This document shows positions 16,420 through 26,029 of a stretch of 64,000 bases of DNA, in pieces (within the stretch, counting starts at the first letter, position 1; every line of letters begins with the position of its first letter). The position numbers were made by a program, and so were the translations under genes. The notes beneath the pieces were generated by a model that did no database searches, was not told the DNA's origin, and saw only the letters and a program-made list of their open reading frames with translations. The stretch is from Azospirillum tabaci (GTDB lineage Bacteria; Pseudomonadota; Alphaproteobacteria; Azospirillales; Azospirillaceae): NCBI RefSeq assembly GCF_014596085.1, contig NZ_JACCJY010000018.1:83669-147668 (forward strand), written 5' to 3'.

Positions 16420-16783
16420 CAGCACCGTCTTCGGAGGAGGGGGGCCGGCACGATGTTGCGAGCACTCGGCACGTATTCGGTACGCGGGTGCCAGGACGTC
16501 TCCACCGTCTTTGTCGAGACGGCGATCATGTGGTCGGACGGGGATTCGGCGGCCGGACAACACGGCGTCACGACTTTTGGCCCTTGACTTTCCAGCGGCC
16601 GGAAGGTCGATGCTGCTCCAGTAACCCTTGCGGCGACATCGAAGGGTCGGGTGGCAGAATCCTCGACTCTTCGTCGGAACCCCGGCAAGCGTGGTTGCAG
16701 AGCCCAAGGAACGGGCTTAGGTTTTATGAAGAGGACGACGGGACACATGCCCCGCCACCTCGATCAAGCATGAGGCAGACGCC

Positions 16784-17182
16784 ATGTGGCGCGCGACGCG
16801 GTCGTCGGTGAGGAGGGTGGTGGTGAGCCTGCTGATGCTGGCCACGCTGCTCGTCTATGCCGCGCCAAGCCACGCCAACCTGGGGCCCCACCATGCGTCC
16901 CAGGCTCCTCACGAGCACGTTCTGGCCGACGCCCATGGCGACGCCATCGCGTCCGTCTCGGACCACGAGCACAAGGAAGCTCCGTGTGGGGACCTTGGCC
17001 TGCTCGACGAAGGGGCCTGCTGCAGCGTCGCTCAGTGCCTTACCATGCATGGCGGCCTCCTTGCGGTGCTGGTCGAGGCGTTCATCCCGCGCCTGAACAC
17101 GGTTCAGCGTCTGCCTGCCCTGGCCACGCCGGATGGCATCGGCATCGACCCGGCTTTCCGCCCCCCCGCTCTGATCATCTGA
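16784..17182 (+). CDS. Secreted His/Cys-containing protein of unknown function
   Basis: A 132-residue protein with an N-terminal signal peptide (RRVVVSLLMLATLLVYAAPSHA), then a metal-ligand-rich segment with scattered histidines (PHHASQAPHEH, SDHEHKEAPCGD) and Cys residues in GACCSVAQCLTMHGG. Proteins of this layout are common beside RND metal pumps and are thought to be periplasmic metal buffers or sensors. It is first in the run of same-strand genes leading to the RND operon. Confidence 0.65.
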   Translation: MWRATRSSVRRVVVSLLMLATLLVYAAPSHANLGPHHASQAPHEHVLADAHGDAIASVSDHEHKEAPCGDLGLLDEGACCSVAQCLTMHGGLLAVLVEAFIPRLNTVQRLPALATPDGIGIDPAFRPPALII

Positions 17183-17330
17183 CGCCACGAGTCCGTCCGC
17201 GCCCAACCTGAGCCTCGGCTCGGCAAAGGATGCTGACTCCGGAGTCGTGCGCTTGGCTTTCGCGTCCCCGGCGCTCCCTCATGGAGTCCGTCCGGGATGG
17301 CATGAACCAGATGATCCGATGGAGGACGCC

Positions 17331-18053
17331 ATGTCGTCTCTCACCCGCACGTTGCTCCCGGCCTTCGCACTCGCCGCCATGATGTCGGTCGCACAGGCCC
17401 AAACCACCACCGACCAGGACCACAACGCCCATCATCCCGACGGCGCCACGGCCGCGACACAGGCCCAGCCCGCTCCGGCCGCGGGCGCGACGACCGGCAC
17501 GCCGGGCAACCCGCCGATGATGGGACAGGGCATGGGCAGCGGCATCATCCTTCAGCCCGGCGCCCAGGCGCAGGGTGGCCAGCCTGGCATGATGATGAAC
17601 ATGGACCAGATGCGCTCGATGATGGGTGGCATGATGGGCCAGCAGGACGGGCAATCCGGCATGATGGGACCCGGCATGATGCCGATGATGCGCCAGATGA
17701 TGATGGGTCAGCATGGCGCCATGGGATTGCCCTTCGAGCACGTCGAAGGCCGCATCGCCTTCCTGAAGGCGGAACTCAAGATCACCGAGGCCCAGGCGGG
17801 GCCGTGGAGCGCCTTCGCCGACACCCTGCGCTCGAACGCCAAGGCCCATCAGGCGGTGCACGAGCAGATGACCAAGGGCGGCATGCCGTCCTCGTGGCCC
17901 GACCGCCTGGCGGCGCAGCAGACGATGCTGGGCAGGCGCCTTGACGCCGTGAGGGCGCTCGAGGCGGTCGCCAAGCCCCTCTACGCCGTCCTGACCGACG
18001 ACCAGAAGAGGCTCGCCGACCGGCTGCTCACCGGCCCCATGGGCATGATGTGA
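17331..18053 (+). CDS. Met-rich periplasmic LTXXQ/Spy-like protein
   Basis: A 240-residue exported protein. Signal peptide ends at AQA (residues ~1-24). A low-complexity region follows with very many methionines (PPMMGQGMGSG, GQPGMMMNMDQMRSMMGGMM, GPGMMPMMRQMMMGQ). A helical CpxP/Spy-like domain (~135-240) carries FLKAELKITEAQAGPWSAFA and VLTDDQKRLADRLL. Spy/CpxP proteins are periplasmic stress chaperones; the Met-rich arm suggests soft-metal (Cu/Ag) binding. ATG 17331 is chosen because GGAGG (17321-17325) is 5 nt upstream. It heads the RND cluster with 10 nt to the next gene. Confidence 0.75.
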   Translation: MSSLTRTLLPAFALAAMMSVAQAQTTTDQDHNAHHPDGATAATQAQPAPAAGATTGTPGNPPMMGQGMGSGIILQPGAQAQGGQPGMMMNMDQMRSMMGGMMGQQDGQSGMMGPGMMPMMRQMMMGQHGAMGLPFEHVEGRIAFLKAELKITEAQAGPWSAFADTLRSNAKAHQAVHEQMTKGGMPSSWPDRLAAQQTMLGRRLDAVRALEAVAKPLYAVLTDDQKRLADRLLTGPMGMM

Positions 18054-18063
18054 GGAGGCGGCC

Positions 18064-18318
18064 ATGACGCACCACGAACACACCCACCACACGCCGGAGC
18101 CGCAGGCGCGCACGCCCTGGTACCGGACCTGGACCGGACTGGCCGGGCTCGGCGCAGCCGCCCTGGCGGCCGTGTACCTGTCGCTCGACCACGTCGACCA
18201 CGTGCTCGACGCGCTTCCGCTTCTCGTCCTGCTCCTCTGCCCGCTGATGCACCTGTTCATGCACGGCGGCCACGGCGGTTCGGGCAAAGATGGCAAGGGT
18301 GCCGGAGGCGAAGGCTGA
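18064..18318 (+). CDS. DUF2933-like small membrane protein
   Basis: An 84-residue protein with a His-rich N-terminus (THHEHTHHTPEP), one or two hydrophobic segments (GLAGLGAAALAAVYLSLDH and LDALPLLVLLLCPLMHLFMH) and a Gly-rich tail with HGGHGG. LCPLMHLFMHGGHGG is characteristic of DUF2933 proteins, which cluster with metal-resistance genes and have no assigned function. It overlaps the next gene by one base. Confidence 0.7.
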   Translation: MTHHEHTHHTPEPQARTPWYRTWTGLAGLGAAALAAVYLSLDHVDHVLDALPLLVLLLCPLMHLFMHGGHGGSGKDGKGAGGEG

Positions 18319-19544
18319 TGGCACTCTGGACCATGAAGAGAAGGTCCTTTCCGGCGGGGGGGCTGGCGGCTGCGGCGGTTGCCGTGTGCCTGCTGGCGCC
18401 CCCGGCCGGGGCGCAGTCGCTTCGGGACGCGGTCGAGGGCGCCTGGAAGCTCAATCCGGAGGTCAGGAGCCTGGAGGCGCGGCGGGCCGTGGCCACCGCG
18501 CAGCAGGGGGCCGGGGAGTCGCTGGTCCCGGCCGCCCCGGCGGTCACGCTGCGGCACACCAGCGACTACCTGAACCGGAACATCGGACGGCGCGAGTACG
18601 AGGCGGAACTGGGGGTTCCGCTCTGGCTGCCCGGTCAGGGAACGGCAACCGTGCGCGCCGCCGACGCGCTGTTGGCGCGCACCGACGCGGAGATCGCCGC
18701 CCGCCGACTGGCCGTTGCAGGAGAGGTCCGCACCGCCCTGTGGCAGGTCGCGCTCGCCGAACGGCGCGCCGAACTCGCCCGACAGCGCCTGAAGGTTGCC
18801 CGCCAGCTCGAAGCCGACACCCAACGGACCGCCCGGGCCGGGGAGATCGCGGAGGCCGACCATCAGTTGGCGCGCGCCGAGGCGCTCGCCGTCGCCGTGG
18901 ATCTCCGTGACGAGGAGTTGGCCTTGAACGAGGCCCGCCAAGTGTTCCGGACGCTGACCGGCATGGCACCGCCGAAGGCGTCTCCGGAACCGGACATCGG
19001 CCAACCACCCCTTGAGCGGCACCCGTCCTTGCTGGCGGGGCAACTGGGCGTCCGCTCGGCTCAGGCTCAGAGGCAATTGGTGGATCTGACGACCCGCGAC
19101 AACCCGGAGGTCGGGCTGATGGCCCGTCGTGAGCGCGACAGCCGCGAGGAACGCTACGACACCGTGTTCGGCGTTTCCGTCCGCATCCCGTTCTCCGTCG
19201 AGGCGGTGAACGCACCCAAGCGTGCCGAGGCGATGAGCGAGGTCGTTCGCGCCGAAGCCGAGCAGGCCAGCGTGGCCCGCACGGTCGAGTCCGACATCCA
19301 GCAAGCCCGGCTGGCTCACCAGGCCGCGACCGAGCGCTTGGCGATCGCCCGTGACCGCGCGGCGGCCCTCCGGGCCCGCCTCTCAAACGTCGAGCGCGCC
19401 AGGAGGGGCGGCGAGATCAGCCTGGTCGAGTACGTCCGCGCCCAGGAAGCGGCCTTCGAGGCCGAGCTCGCCCGTGCCTCCGCCGAAGTCCAGGTCGGCG
19501 CCGCCCGCGCCCGCCTGAACCAGTCCCTTGGAGTTCTGCCATGA
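18318..19544 (+). CDS. TolC-family outer-membrane factor of the RND pump
   Basis: A CzcC/CusC-like outer-membrane channel subunit, 408 residues. An N-terminal signal peptide ends near PPAGAQS, followed by two OEP repeats dominated by long amphipathic coiled-coil helices (for example LARQRLKVARQLEADTQRT and ATERLAIARDRAAALRARL), with GEISLVEYVRAQEAAFEAEL near the end. It forms the exit duct for the adaptor and pump encoded next. Its stop overlaps the adaptor start by 4 nt. Confidence 0.88.
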   Translation: MALWTMKRRSFPAGGLAAAAVAVCLLAPPAGAQSLRDAVEGAWKLNPEVRSLEARRAVATAQQGAGESLVPAAPAVTLRHTSDYLNRNIGRREYEAELGVPLWLPGQGTATVRAADALLARTDAEIAARRLAVAGEVRTALWQVALAERRAELARQRLKVARQLEADTQRTARAGEIAEADHQLARAEALAVAVDLRDEELALNEARQVFRTLTGMAPPKASPEPDIGQPPLERHPSLLAGQLGVRSAQAQRQLVDLTTRDNPEVGLMARRERDSREERYDTVFGVSVRIPFSVEAVNAPKRAEAMSEVVRAEAEQASVARTVESDIQQARLAHQAATERLAIARDRAAALRARLSNVERARRGGEISLVEYVRAQEAAFEAELARASAEVQVGAARARLNQSLGVLP

Positions 19545-21286
19545 CCATCCGACGCCTTTTCGCCGCGGCCGCGGTCGCCGCGAGCGTCGCCGCGCCGGTC
19601 GCCTTTCCCGCCCTGGCTCACGAAGGGCACGCGCACGGTGGCGAGGAGCCGAAGCCGGTCATCGCGATGGCCGCCCCCACCCTGGAAACGTCCTCGTCCG
19701 ACCTCGAACTCGTGGCGGTCGTCCAGGGCAAGCACCTGCTCGTCTACCTGGACCGCTTCGCCACCAACGAGCCGGTGAACGGCGCCGCCGTGGAGGTCAC
19801 GGCGGACGGAGAGGCGGTCACCGCGTCGCCGGTGCCCGGTGAAAATGGGGTGTATCGGCTGGAAGCCGGGTGGCTGTCGAAGCCCGGTGCGCACGACTTG
19901 ACCGTCTCGATCACCGCCGCCGATGCATCCGATCTGCTGATCGGAACCTTGGAGATCCCGGCGACTGCGGCCGTCGCATCGGTCACCGGAAACGGCAACG
20001 GCGTCGCCGACGTGCTCGGGCGGGTTCGCCAGGACTCCGGCCTGCTGCTCGGCGCCGCGATGGTCTTCCTGCTCGGCGTGCTGACCACCGTCGCCCTGAC
20101 CCAGCGTGGGCGCTCGCGGACGGTTGCCGGAGCGGCGCTGATCGGGCTGGGCCTGCTGTTGGCCAGCGGGGCCGCGTTCGCGCACGGCGACGAGGACCAC
20201 AGCCAGGACAATAAGGACAAGGCACCGGCCGCGGCCGTCGCTCCAACCGCTGCCACGACCGCCGCCATGGCCACAACCGGTGTGTCGGAGAGCCCGCGCC
20301 GTCTGCCGGACGGCAGCCTGTACGTGCCGAAGCCCTCCCAGCGCCTGCTGTCGGTTCGCACCACGGTCGCCAAGCCTCAGGAGGCCGCGCAGACGGTCCA
20401 GCTGATCGGGCAGATCGTCGCCGACCCGAACGGCGGCGGCCATGTCCAGGCGACGCAGACCGGGCGCATCGAGCCGGGAGACAAGGGGCTGCCCTATGTC
20501 GGCCAGCGGGTCGCGGCCGGGCAGATCCTGGCCTACATCGCCCCCGCGGTCACCTCGGTCGAGCGCGGCGGCCTCCAGCAACAGATCGCCAGTGTCGAGC
20601 AGGAGATCGTCATTGCCCAGTCGCGGGTGGAGCGCTTGCGCAAGCTCGTCGGCAGCGTGCCGCAACGCGACATCGACGAGGCGGAGGCGACGCTCAAGGG
20701 GTTGCAGCGGCAGCGCGCGGCCCTGTCGCCCGCGCTGACGACCAAGGAGGCCCTCAAGGCCCCGATTTCCGGCGTGGTCACCGCGAACAACGTCAAGGTC
20801 GGGCAGGTCGTGGAAGGGCGTGACCAGGTGCTGTTCGAGATCGTCGACCCGTCGCGCCTGATGGTCGAGGCGGTCGCCTTCGACCCCCGCGTGGCCAACA
20901 GCGTCCGCGGCGCGACGGCCACCACCGCCGACGGCGTCACCCTGACCCTGGAGCACCTCGGCCACAGCCTGGCGCTGCGCCAGCAGGCCATCCCGCTGCT
21001 CTTCCAGATCAACACCCCGCCCCAAGGCCTGAGCGTCGGCCAGCCGGTGCGCATCGTCGCCCAGATCCATGGCACGATGTCCGGCATCGTTCTGCCGCGC
21101 CAGAGCGTGGTCCGCGGTCCGAACGGCCAGCCGCTGGTCTGGGAGCACGAGTCCGCGCAGCGGTTCGTCGCCCGGCCGGTGCGCACGCAGCCGGTGGACG
21201 GGAACACGGTGCTGGTGTCGGCGGGCATCGAGGCGGAGGCGCGCATCGTGACCGACGGCGCCGGTCTCCTCAACCAGGTCCGGTGA
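19541..21286 (+). CDS. RND efflux periplasmic adaptor with extra N-terminal membrane domain
   Basis: A 581-residue membrane-fusion protein, longer than typical CzcB/CusB adaptors. Residues 1-26 are a signal sequence; ~45-150 form a beta-rich domain ([20 protein letters not shown]). Two membrane helices follow ([19 protein letters not shown] and [18 protein letters not shown]), then a His-containing linker ([10 protein letters not shown]). The canonical adaptor starts near 265, with a lipoyl-like half ([20 protein letters not shown]), alpha-hairpin ([20 protein letters not shown]) and barrel ([20 protein letters not shown]). The second helix resembles an internalised signal peptide, so the protein looks like a fusion of a small periplasmic protein to an adaptor. 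It bridges the pump and the outer-membrane factor. Confidence 0.88.
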   Translation: MTIRRLFAAAAVAASVAAPVAFPALAHEGHAHGGEEPKPVIAMAAPTLETSSSDLELVAVVQGKHLLVYLDRFATNEPVNGAAVEVTADGEAVTASPVPGENGVYRLEAGWLSKPGAHDLTVSITAADASDLLIGTLEIPATAAVASVTGNGNGVADVLGRVRQDSGLLLGAAMVFLLGVLTTVALTQRGRSRTVAGAALIGLGLLLASGAAFAHGDEDHSQDNKDKAPAAAVAPTAATTAAMATTGVSESPRRLPDGSLYVPKPSQRLLSVRTTVAKPQEAAQTVQLIGQIVADPNGGGHVQATQTGRIEPGDKGLPYVGQRVAAGQILAYIAPAVTSVERGGLQQQIASVEQEIVIAQSRVERLRKLVGSVPQRDIDEAEATLKGLQRQRAALSPALTTKEALKAPISGVVTANNVKVGQVVEGRDQVLFEIVDPSRLMVEAVAFDPRVANSVRGATATTADGVTLTLEHLGHSLALRQQAIPLLFQINTPPQGLSVGQPVRIVAQIHGTMSGIVLPRQSVVRGPNGQPLVWEHESAQRFVARPVRTQPVDGNTVLVSAGIEAEARIVTDGAGLLNQVR

Positions 21287-21299
21287 GGAGCGCCCCGCC

Positions 21300-24200
21300 A
21301 TGTTCAACTTCCTCGTCAACACCAGCCTGCGCAACCGGCTGTTCGTCCTGGCCGCCGCGGCGATCCTCGTCGTCTACGGCTCCTTCGTGCTGAAGGACCT
21401 GCCGATCGACGTCTTCCCCGACCTGAACAAGCCGACCGTCACGCTGATGACCGAGGCCGAAGGCTTGGCGCCGGAAGAGGTCGAGCAGCTGGTCACCTTC
21501 CCGCTCGAGACTTCGATGAACGGCATGCCGGGCATCACCCGCGTGCGCTCGGTGTCCGGTGTCGGCCTCTCCATCGTCTTCGTCGAGTTCGATTGGGGCA
21601 CCGACATCTACCGCAACCGTCAGCAGGTCGCGGAACGCCTGGCCATCGTCCAGGGGCAGCTGCCGCCGAACATCCGCCCGCAGATGGGACCCATCTCGTC
21701 CATCATGGGCGAGATCATGCTCATCGCCATGTCCGGCGATGCCGTGAGCCCGATGGAGGTGCGCGAGCTCGCGGACTGGGTGGTGCGGCCCCGCCTGCTC
21801 GCCATCCCCGGCGTCAGCCAGGTCATCCCCATCGGCGGCCAGATCAAGCAGTACCGCATCGCCCCGGACCCGGCGCGCCTGCACGACCTGGAGATCACGA
21901 CCGACGAACTCGCGGCGGCGCTGCGGCAGTTCTCGGCCAACACCGGCGGCGGCTTCATCGACCAGCACTCCGAGGAGTACCTGATCCGCAACATCGGCCG
22001 GACGACCCGGCTCGAGGACCTGCGCAACCTCGTCGTCGCCTACAAGATCGGGCAACCCATCCTTCTGCGCCAAGTCGCGGCGGTGGACTTCGCCGCCCGC
22101 GTGAAGCGCGGCGACGCGGGCGTCAATGGCAAGCCCGCCGTGATCCTGTCGGTGCAGAAGCAGCCGGGCGCCGACACCACCAAGTTGACGGTCGACGTCG
22201 AGAAGGCGTTGGGCGACCTGGCGCCGTTTCTGCCGAAGGGAGTCCACGCCGACGAGATCCTCTTCAAGCAGGCCAACTTCATCCAGACCTCCATCGGCAA
22301 CGTGGAGAAGGTCCTGTTGGAGGCGGTGGCCGTCGTCGCGGTGATCCTCTTCCTGTTCCTGCTGAACGTGCGCACCACGTTCATCTCGCTGACCGCCATC
22401 CCGATCTCGATCCTGATCACCGTGCTGGTGTTCAAGGCGTTCGGCATGTCGATCAACACGATGACGCTGGGCGGCCTCGCCATCGCCATTGGCGAACTCG
22501 TGGACGACGCCGTGGTGGACGTGGAGAACATCTATCGGCGCCTCGGCGAGAATCGCCGGGCAGGCAACCCGCGGCCTATCCTGGAGGTGGTGGCCTCGGC
22601 CTCGCAGGAGGTGCGCTCGGGCATCGTCTACGCCACGGTCATCATCATCCTGGTGTTCGTCCCGCTGTTCGCCCTGTCCGGCATCGAGGGGCGGCTGTTC
22701 GCGCCGCTGGGCGTGGCCTACATCGTCTCGATCCTGGCGAGCCTCGTCACCGCCATCACGGTGACGCCGGTGCTGTCCTACTACCTGCTGCCGCGTCTGA
22801 AGCGGCTTGAGGAGCACGACAGCTGGCTGGTGCGGCGGCTGAAGGCCGGGAACGCAAGGCTGCTCGGCTGGGCCTTCGCTCACCCGCGGACGCTGTTCGC
22901 CGCCATCGCCGCCGCCGTCGCGGTCGCCGCGGCGACGGTGCCGAGCCTGCCGCGCGCCTTCCTGCCGCCCTTCAACGAAGGCACGCTGACCATCTCCATG
23001 GTTCTCAACCCGGGCATCTCGCTGGCCGAGGCCAATCGGGTCGGCCAAGCCGCCGAGACGCTCATCATGCGGGTCCCGGAGGTGAAGTCGGTGGGGCGCC
23101 GCACCGGCCGCGCCGAACTCGACGAGCACGCCGAGGGCGTTCATTCCAGCGAGATCGACGTCGACCTCGCGCCCTCGGAGCGCAGCCGGGCGGAGGTGCT
23201 GGCCGACGTGCGCGCCCGGCTGGCAGCCCTGCCGGTGTCGGTGAACATCGGCCAGCCGATCTCGCACCGGCTCGACCACATGCTGTCCGGCGTCCGTGCC
23301 CAGATCGCGCTGAAGGTCTACGGCGAGGATCTGGACACGCTGCGCAGCCTCGCCGGGCAGCTTCAGCAGAAGCTCGCGGGCGTGCCCGGGCTGGTCGACC
23401 TCCAGATCGAGAAGCAGGTCCGCATCCCGCAGGTGCAGGTCGTCGTGGACTACGAGCGCGCGGCGCTCTACGGCGTGACCCCGGCCATGGCGACCGAGGC
23501 GCTGGAGAGCCTGTCCAACGGCCGCGTGGTGTCGGAGATCGTGGACGGCACGCGCCGCTTCGACGTGGTGCTGCGCCTGTCGGACGAGGATCGCACCACC
23601 AGCGGCTTGGCGAACCTGCTTGTGGAGACCCCGGCGGGCCGGGTGCCGCTCAGCCGGTTCGCCTCGGTCGAGGAGACGGACGGCCCCAACCAGATCCTGC
23701 GGGAGAACGGCAAGCGCCGCATCGTCATCCTCGGCAACTCGGGCGGCAAGACGGACATGGCGCAGATCGTCGCGGGCATCCGCAACGTGGTCGCCGGGGC
23801 GCCGCTGCCGTCCGGCTACTTCACCAGCCTGGAGGGCACCTTCCAGGCGCAGGAGGAGGCGTCGAAGACCATCGCCGCGCTGTCGATGGTGTCGTTGGCA
23901 ATGATCTTCCTGGTGCTGTACAGCCGCTACCGGTCGGCCGTGCTGGCGCTCATCATCATGGGCAACGTGCCGCTGGCCTTGATCGGCAGCGTGGCAGCCC
24001 TGTGGATCGCCGGGCAGCCGCTGTCGGTCGCCTCGATGATCGGCTTCATCACGCTGACGGGCATCAGCACGCGCAACGGCATCCTGAAGATCAGCCATTG
24101 CATCAACCTGGTCCTGCACGAAGGCGAAACCTTCGGCAAGGCCATGGTGATCCGTGGCAGCCAGGAGCGCCTGACGCCGGTGCTGATGACCGCGCTGTCG

Positions 24201-24416
24201 GCGGGCGTCGCGCTGGTTCCGCTGATGATCGGCGCCGACGCGCCGGGCAAGGAGATCCTGCACCCGGTCGCCGTCACCATCTTCGGCGGGCTGGTCAGCG
24301 CGACCCTGCTCGACACGGTCCTGACCCCGGTCCTCTTCCTCAAGCTCGGCGAGAAGCCGCTGAACCGTCTGGCCGCTGCCCAGGCCGGTTCGCTGCGTCC
24401 GGCCGAGGCCTACTGA
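21300..24416 (+). CDS. Heavy-metal RND efflux pump (CzcA/CusA family)
   Basis: Proton-driven inner-membrane pump of the HME-RND family, 1038 residues. N-terminal helix, two large periplasmic loops and twelve membrane helices are visible. Family motifs include [20 protein letters not shown] and the TM4 proton-relay sequence [13 protein letters not shown] (~397-409), which differs from both the CzcA and CusA forms. In an eye alignment the three periplasmic methionines of the CusA copper site are not matched. Substrate is therefore not assignable; a divalent cation is as likely as Cu/Ag. It follows the adaptor by 13 nt and completes the tripartite set. Confidence 0.93.
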   Translation: MFNFLVNTSLRNRLFVLAAAAILVVYGSFVLKDLPIDVFPDLNKPTVTLMTEAEGLAPEEVEQLVTFPLETSMNGMPGITRVRSVSGVGLSIVFVEFDWGTDIYRNRQQVAERLAIVQGQLPPNIRPQMGPISSIMGEIMLIAMSGDAVSPMEVRELADWVVRPRLLAIPGVSQVIPIGGQIKQYRIAPDPARLHDLEITTDELAAALRQFSANTGGGFIDQHSEEYLIRNIGRTTRLEDLRNLVVAYKIGQPILLRQVAAVDFAARVKRGDAGVNGKPAVILSVQKQPGADTTKLTVDVEKALGDLAPFLPKGVHADEILFKQANFIQTSIGNVEKVLLEAVAVVAVILFLFLLNVRTTFISLTAIPISILITVLVFKAFGMSINTMTLGGLAIAIGELVDDAVVDVENIYRRLGENRRAGNPRPILEVVASASQEVRSGIVYATVIIILVFVPLFALSGIEGRLFAPLGVAYIVSILASLVTAITVTPVLSYYLLPRLKRLEEHDSWLVRRLKAGNARLLGWAFAHPRTLFAAIAAAVAVAAATVPSLPRAFLPPFNEGTLTISMVLNPGISLAEANRVGQAAETLIMRVPEVKSVGRRTGRAELDEHAEGVHSSEIDVDLAPSERSRAEVLADVRARLAALPVSVNIGQPISHRLDHMLSGVRAQIALKVYGEDLDTLRSLAGQLQQKLAGVPGLVDLQIEKQVRIPQVQVVVDYERAALYGVTPAMATEALESLSNGRVVSEIVDGTRRFDVVLRLSDEDRTTSGLANLLVETPAGRVPLSRFASVEETDGPNQILRENGKRRIVILGNSGGKTDMAQIVAGIRNVVAGAPLPSGYFTSLEGTFQAQEEASKTIAALSMVSLAMIFLVLYSRYRSAVLALIIMGNVPLALIGSVAALWIAGQPLSVASMIGFITLTGISTRNGILKISHCINLVLHEGETFGKAMVIRGSQERLTPVLMTALSAGVALVPLMIGADAPGKEILHPVAVTIFGGLVSATLLDTVLTPVLFLKLGEKPLNRLAAAQAGSLRPAEAY

Positions 24417-24453
24417 TCCCCATCACCCGTTCCATCCAGAAGGAAACCACACC

Positions 24454-24846
24454 GTGAAGTTTTCGACTTTCGTCCTCGCCGCCGTCCTGCTCGCCGCTCC
24501 GGCCACGGCCTTCGCCGACGGCCCGAAGATTGGGCCGAACGGCGGCGCGCGCACCGATGCCGGGCCCTACCACGCCGAACTCGTGCTCAAGGGCAACGAC
24601 GTCGTCCTGTACGTGACGGACGGCGCCGACAAGCCGCTGGACGTGACCGGCGCCAAGGCTGAGGCGACCATCCTGGCCAACAAGCAGACCCAGAAGATCA
24701 CGCTCGAGCCCGCTGGTGCCAACGCCCTCAAGGGGCAGGCGAACCTCAGCGGCGCGCACGACAGCGTCAAGGTCGTCACCGCCCTGACGATGCCCGGCCA
24801 GAAGCCGGTGCAGGCCCGCTTCGAGATGGGCCACGCGGGACACTGA
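24454..24846 (+). CDS. Small periplasmic protein of the RND cluster
   Basis: A 130-residue protein with GTG start (AAGGA 9 nt upstream) and signal peptide ending at ATAFA. The mature part is a single beta-rich domain (GARTDAGPYHAELVLKGNDV, VTGAKAEATILANKQTQKI) ending in GHAGH. The domain layout resembles the N-terminal extra domain of the adaptor encoded upstream, suggesting a shared periplasmic metal-handling module. Function is not established. Confidence 0.65.
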   Translation: MKFSTFVLAAVLLAAPATAFADGPKIGPNGGARTDAGPYHAELVLKGNDVVLYVTDGADKPLDVTGAKAEATILANKQTQKITLEPAGANALKGQANLSGAHDSVKVVTALTMPGQKPVQARFEMGHAGH

Positions 24847-24908
24847 GGTCAGCGCGGGCGGCATGAGACTCCCCGCCCCATGCCGCCCCGCAAGCAAGGA
24901 GATGCGCG

Positions 24909-25400
24909 ATGAGCGCCAAAAAGAAACTCGCCATGACGGCCGCGGCCCTGCTGATCGGCGTCATCCTCGTGGAGCCCGTCCGGGCGGCCGAGACCCTCAA
25001 GCTGAATGAGGTCTCACACCTCCATGGGATTTCCGTGGACCCCACGGATCCGTCGCGCTTGTATCTCGCTTCGCATCACGGCGTGTGGCTGACCAACCCC
25101 GGCGGCACGGCCACGCGGGTGTCCGACAACCGGTCGGACTGTATGGGCTTCACGCCCGACCCGGCGCGGCCCGGGGCCTTCTACGCCAGCGGCCACCCGG
25201 AGAAGGGCGGGAACCTCGGTGTTCTCGTCTCGACCGATGGAGCGAAGACCTGGAAGCAGATTTCGGCGGGCGTCAACGGCCCGGTGGACTTCCATTCGAT
25301 GGACGTCAGCCCGGCCGACCCGACGGTGCTGTACGGCCACTACGGCAGCGTCCAGGTCAGCCGGGACAGCGGCAAGACCTGGCAACCGTTCCGGTCGTGA
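24909..25400 (+). CDS. Truncated BNR/sialidase-fold secreted protein (F510_1955-like)
   Basis: A 163-residue exported protein with signal peptide (MTAAALLIGVILVEPVRA) and BNR-type repeats (VSTDGAKTWKQISAG and VSRDSGKTWQPF). SHLHGISVDPTDPSRLYLAS is typical of the F510_1955-like family often found beside copper genes. Homologues are usually much longer, roughly double, so this copy probably stops early; the frame ends 19 nt before the cytochrome gene. Good RBS AAGGAG 8 nt before the ATG. Function unknown. Confidence 0.6.
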   Translation: MSAKKKLAMTAAALLIGVILVEPVRAAETLKLNEVSHLHGISVDPTDPSRLYLASHHGVWLTNPGGTATRVSDNRSDCMGFTPDPARPGAFYASGHPEKGGNLGVLVSTDGAKTWKQISAGVNGPVDFHSMDVSPADPTVLYGHYGSVQVSRDSGKTWQPFRS

Positions 25401-25419
25401 TGTGCCGGGGGATGTGGTG

Positions 25420-25878
25420 ATGAAGGCGATGAAGATTGGCGTTGGCTTGGCCATGGGTGCGGCGATCGCGGTGGCTGGCGTCTTCCTGCTCGCTGGTCCC
25501 AAGGCAGGCGCCGATCCAACCGACGCCGCCCAGGTTGCCCAGGGCAAGGCGGTCTACGCGGAGCAGTGCGCGTCGTGCCACGGCGCGCGGCTTGAGGGCC
25601 AGCCGGAGTGGCAAAGCCGCAAGCCGGACGGTCGTCTGCCCGCGCCGCCGCACGACGCCTCCGGGCACACGTGGCACCACCCCGACGCCGACCTCTTCAA
25701 AATCACCAAGCAAGGCGTCGTTGAGTTCGCCCCGCCCGGCTACGAGAGCGAGATGCCCGCCTTCGGCGGCGTGCTGAGCGACGCCGAGATCTGGGCGGTC
25801 CTGGCCTTTATCAAGAGCTCCTGGCCCGAGGAGATCCGTCGTCGCCACGCCGCCCTGAGCGAACGCGCGAAGAAGTGA
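25420..25878 (+). CDS. Mono-heme class I cytochrome c, membrane anchored or exported
   Basis: A 152-residue protein with an N-terminal signal/anchor ([19 protein letters not shown]) and one heme site CASCHG; a distal Met ligand is plausible in [28 protein letters not shown] and [18 protein letters not shown] are typical of small periplasmic electron carriers. Its position between the BNR protein and the copper-type ATPase matches clusters in which such cytochromes accompany copper resistance. Start is ATG 25420. Confidence 0.85.
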   Translation: MKAMKIGVGLAMGAAIAVAGVFLLAGPKAGADPTDAAQVAQGKAVYAEQCASCHGARLEGQPEWQSRKPDGRLPAPPHDASGHTWHHPDADLFKITKQGVVEFAPPGYESEMPAFGGVLSDAEIWAVLAFIKSSWPEEIRRRHAALSERAKK

Positions 25879-26029
25879 GGAGCGGGCGCGAGCGGTCTGC
25901 ACAACGCGCTTGACCTTCCAATCCTTGGAAGGTGGAGCCCGGTTTCATGGATGCCATCGCACGCCGGTGCCGGGACGCTCGAACGAACGCGGGGGCACCG
26001 ACGCCGGGCATGCGAAGGGAGAAGCGAAC

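Noticed and set aside
21270..24263. Very long minus-strand open frame opposite the RND pump
   Set aside because: Antisense shadow of an unambiguous pump gene; Asp/His/Arg/Gln-rich composition typical of reverse-complement codon bias.
24909..25878. BNR protein and cytochrome c as one frameshifted gene
   Set aside because: The cytochrome has its own start and a complete signal sequence; the BNR protein simply ends early.
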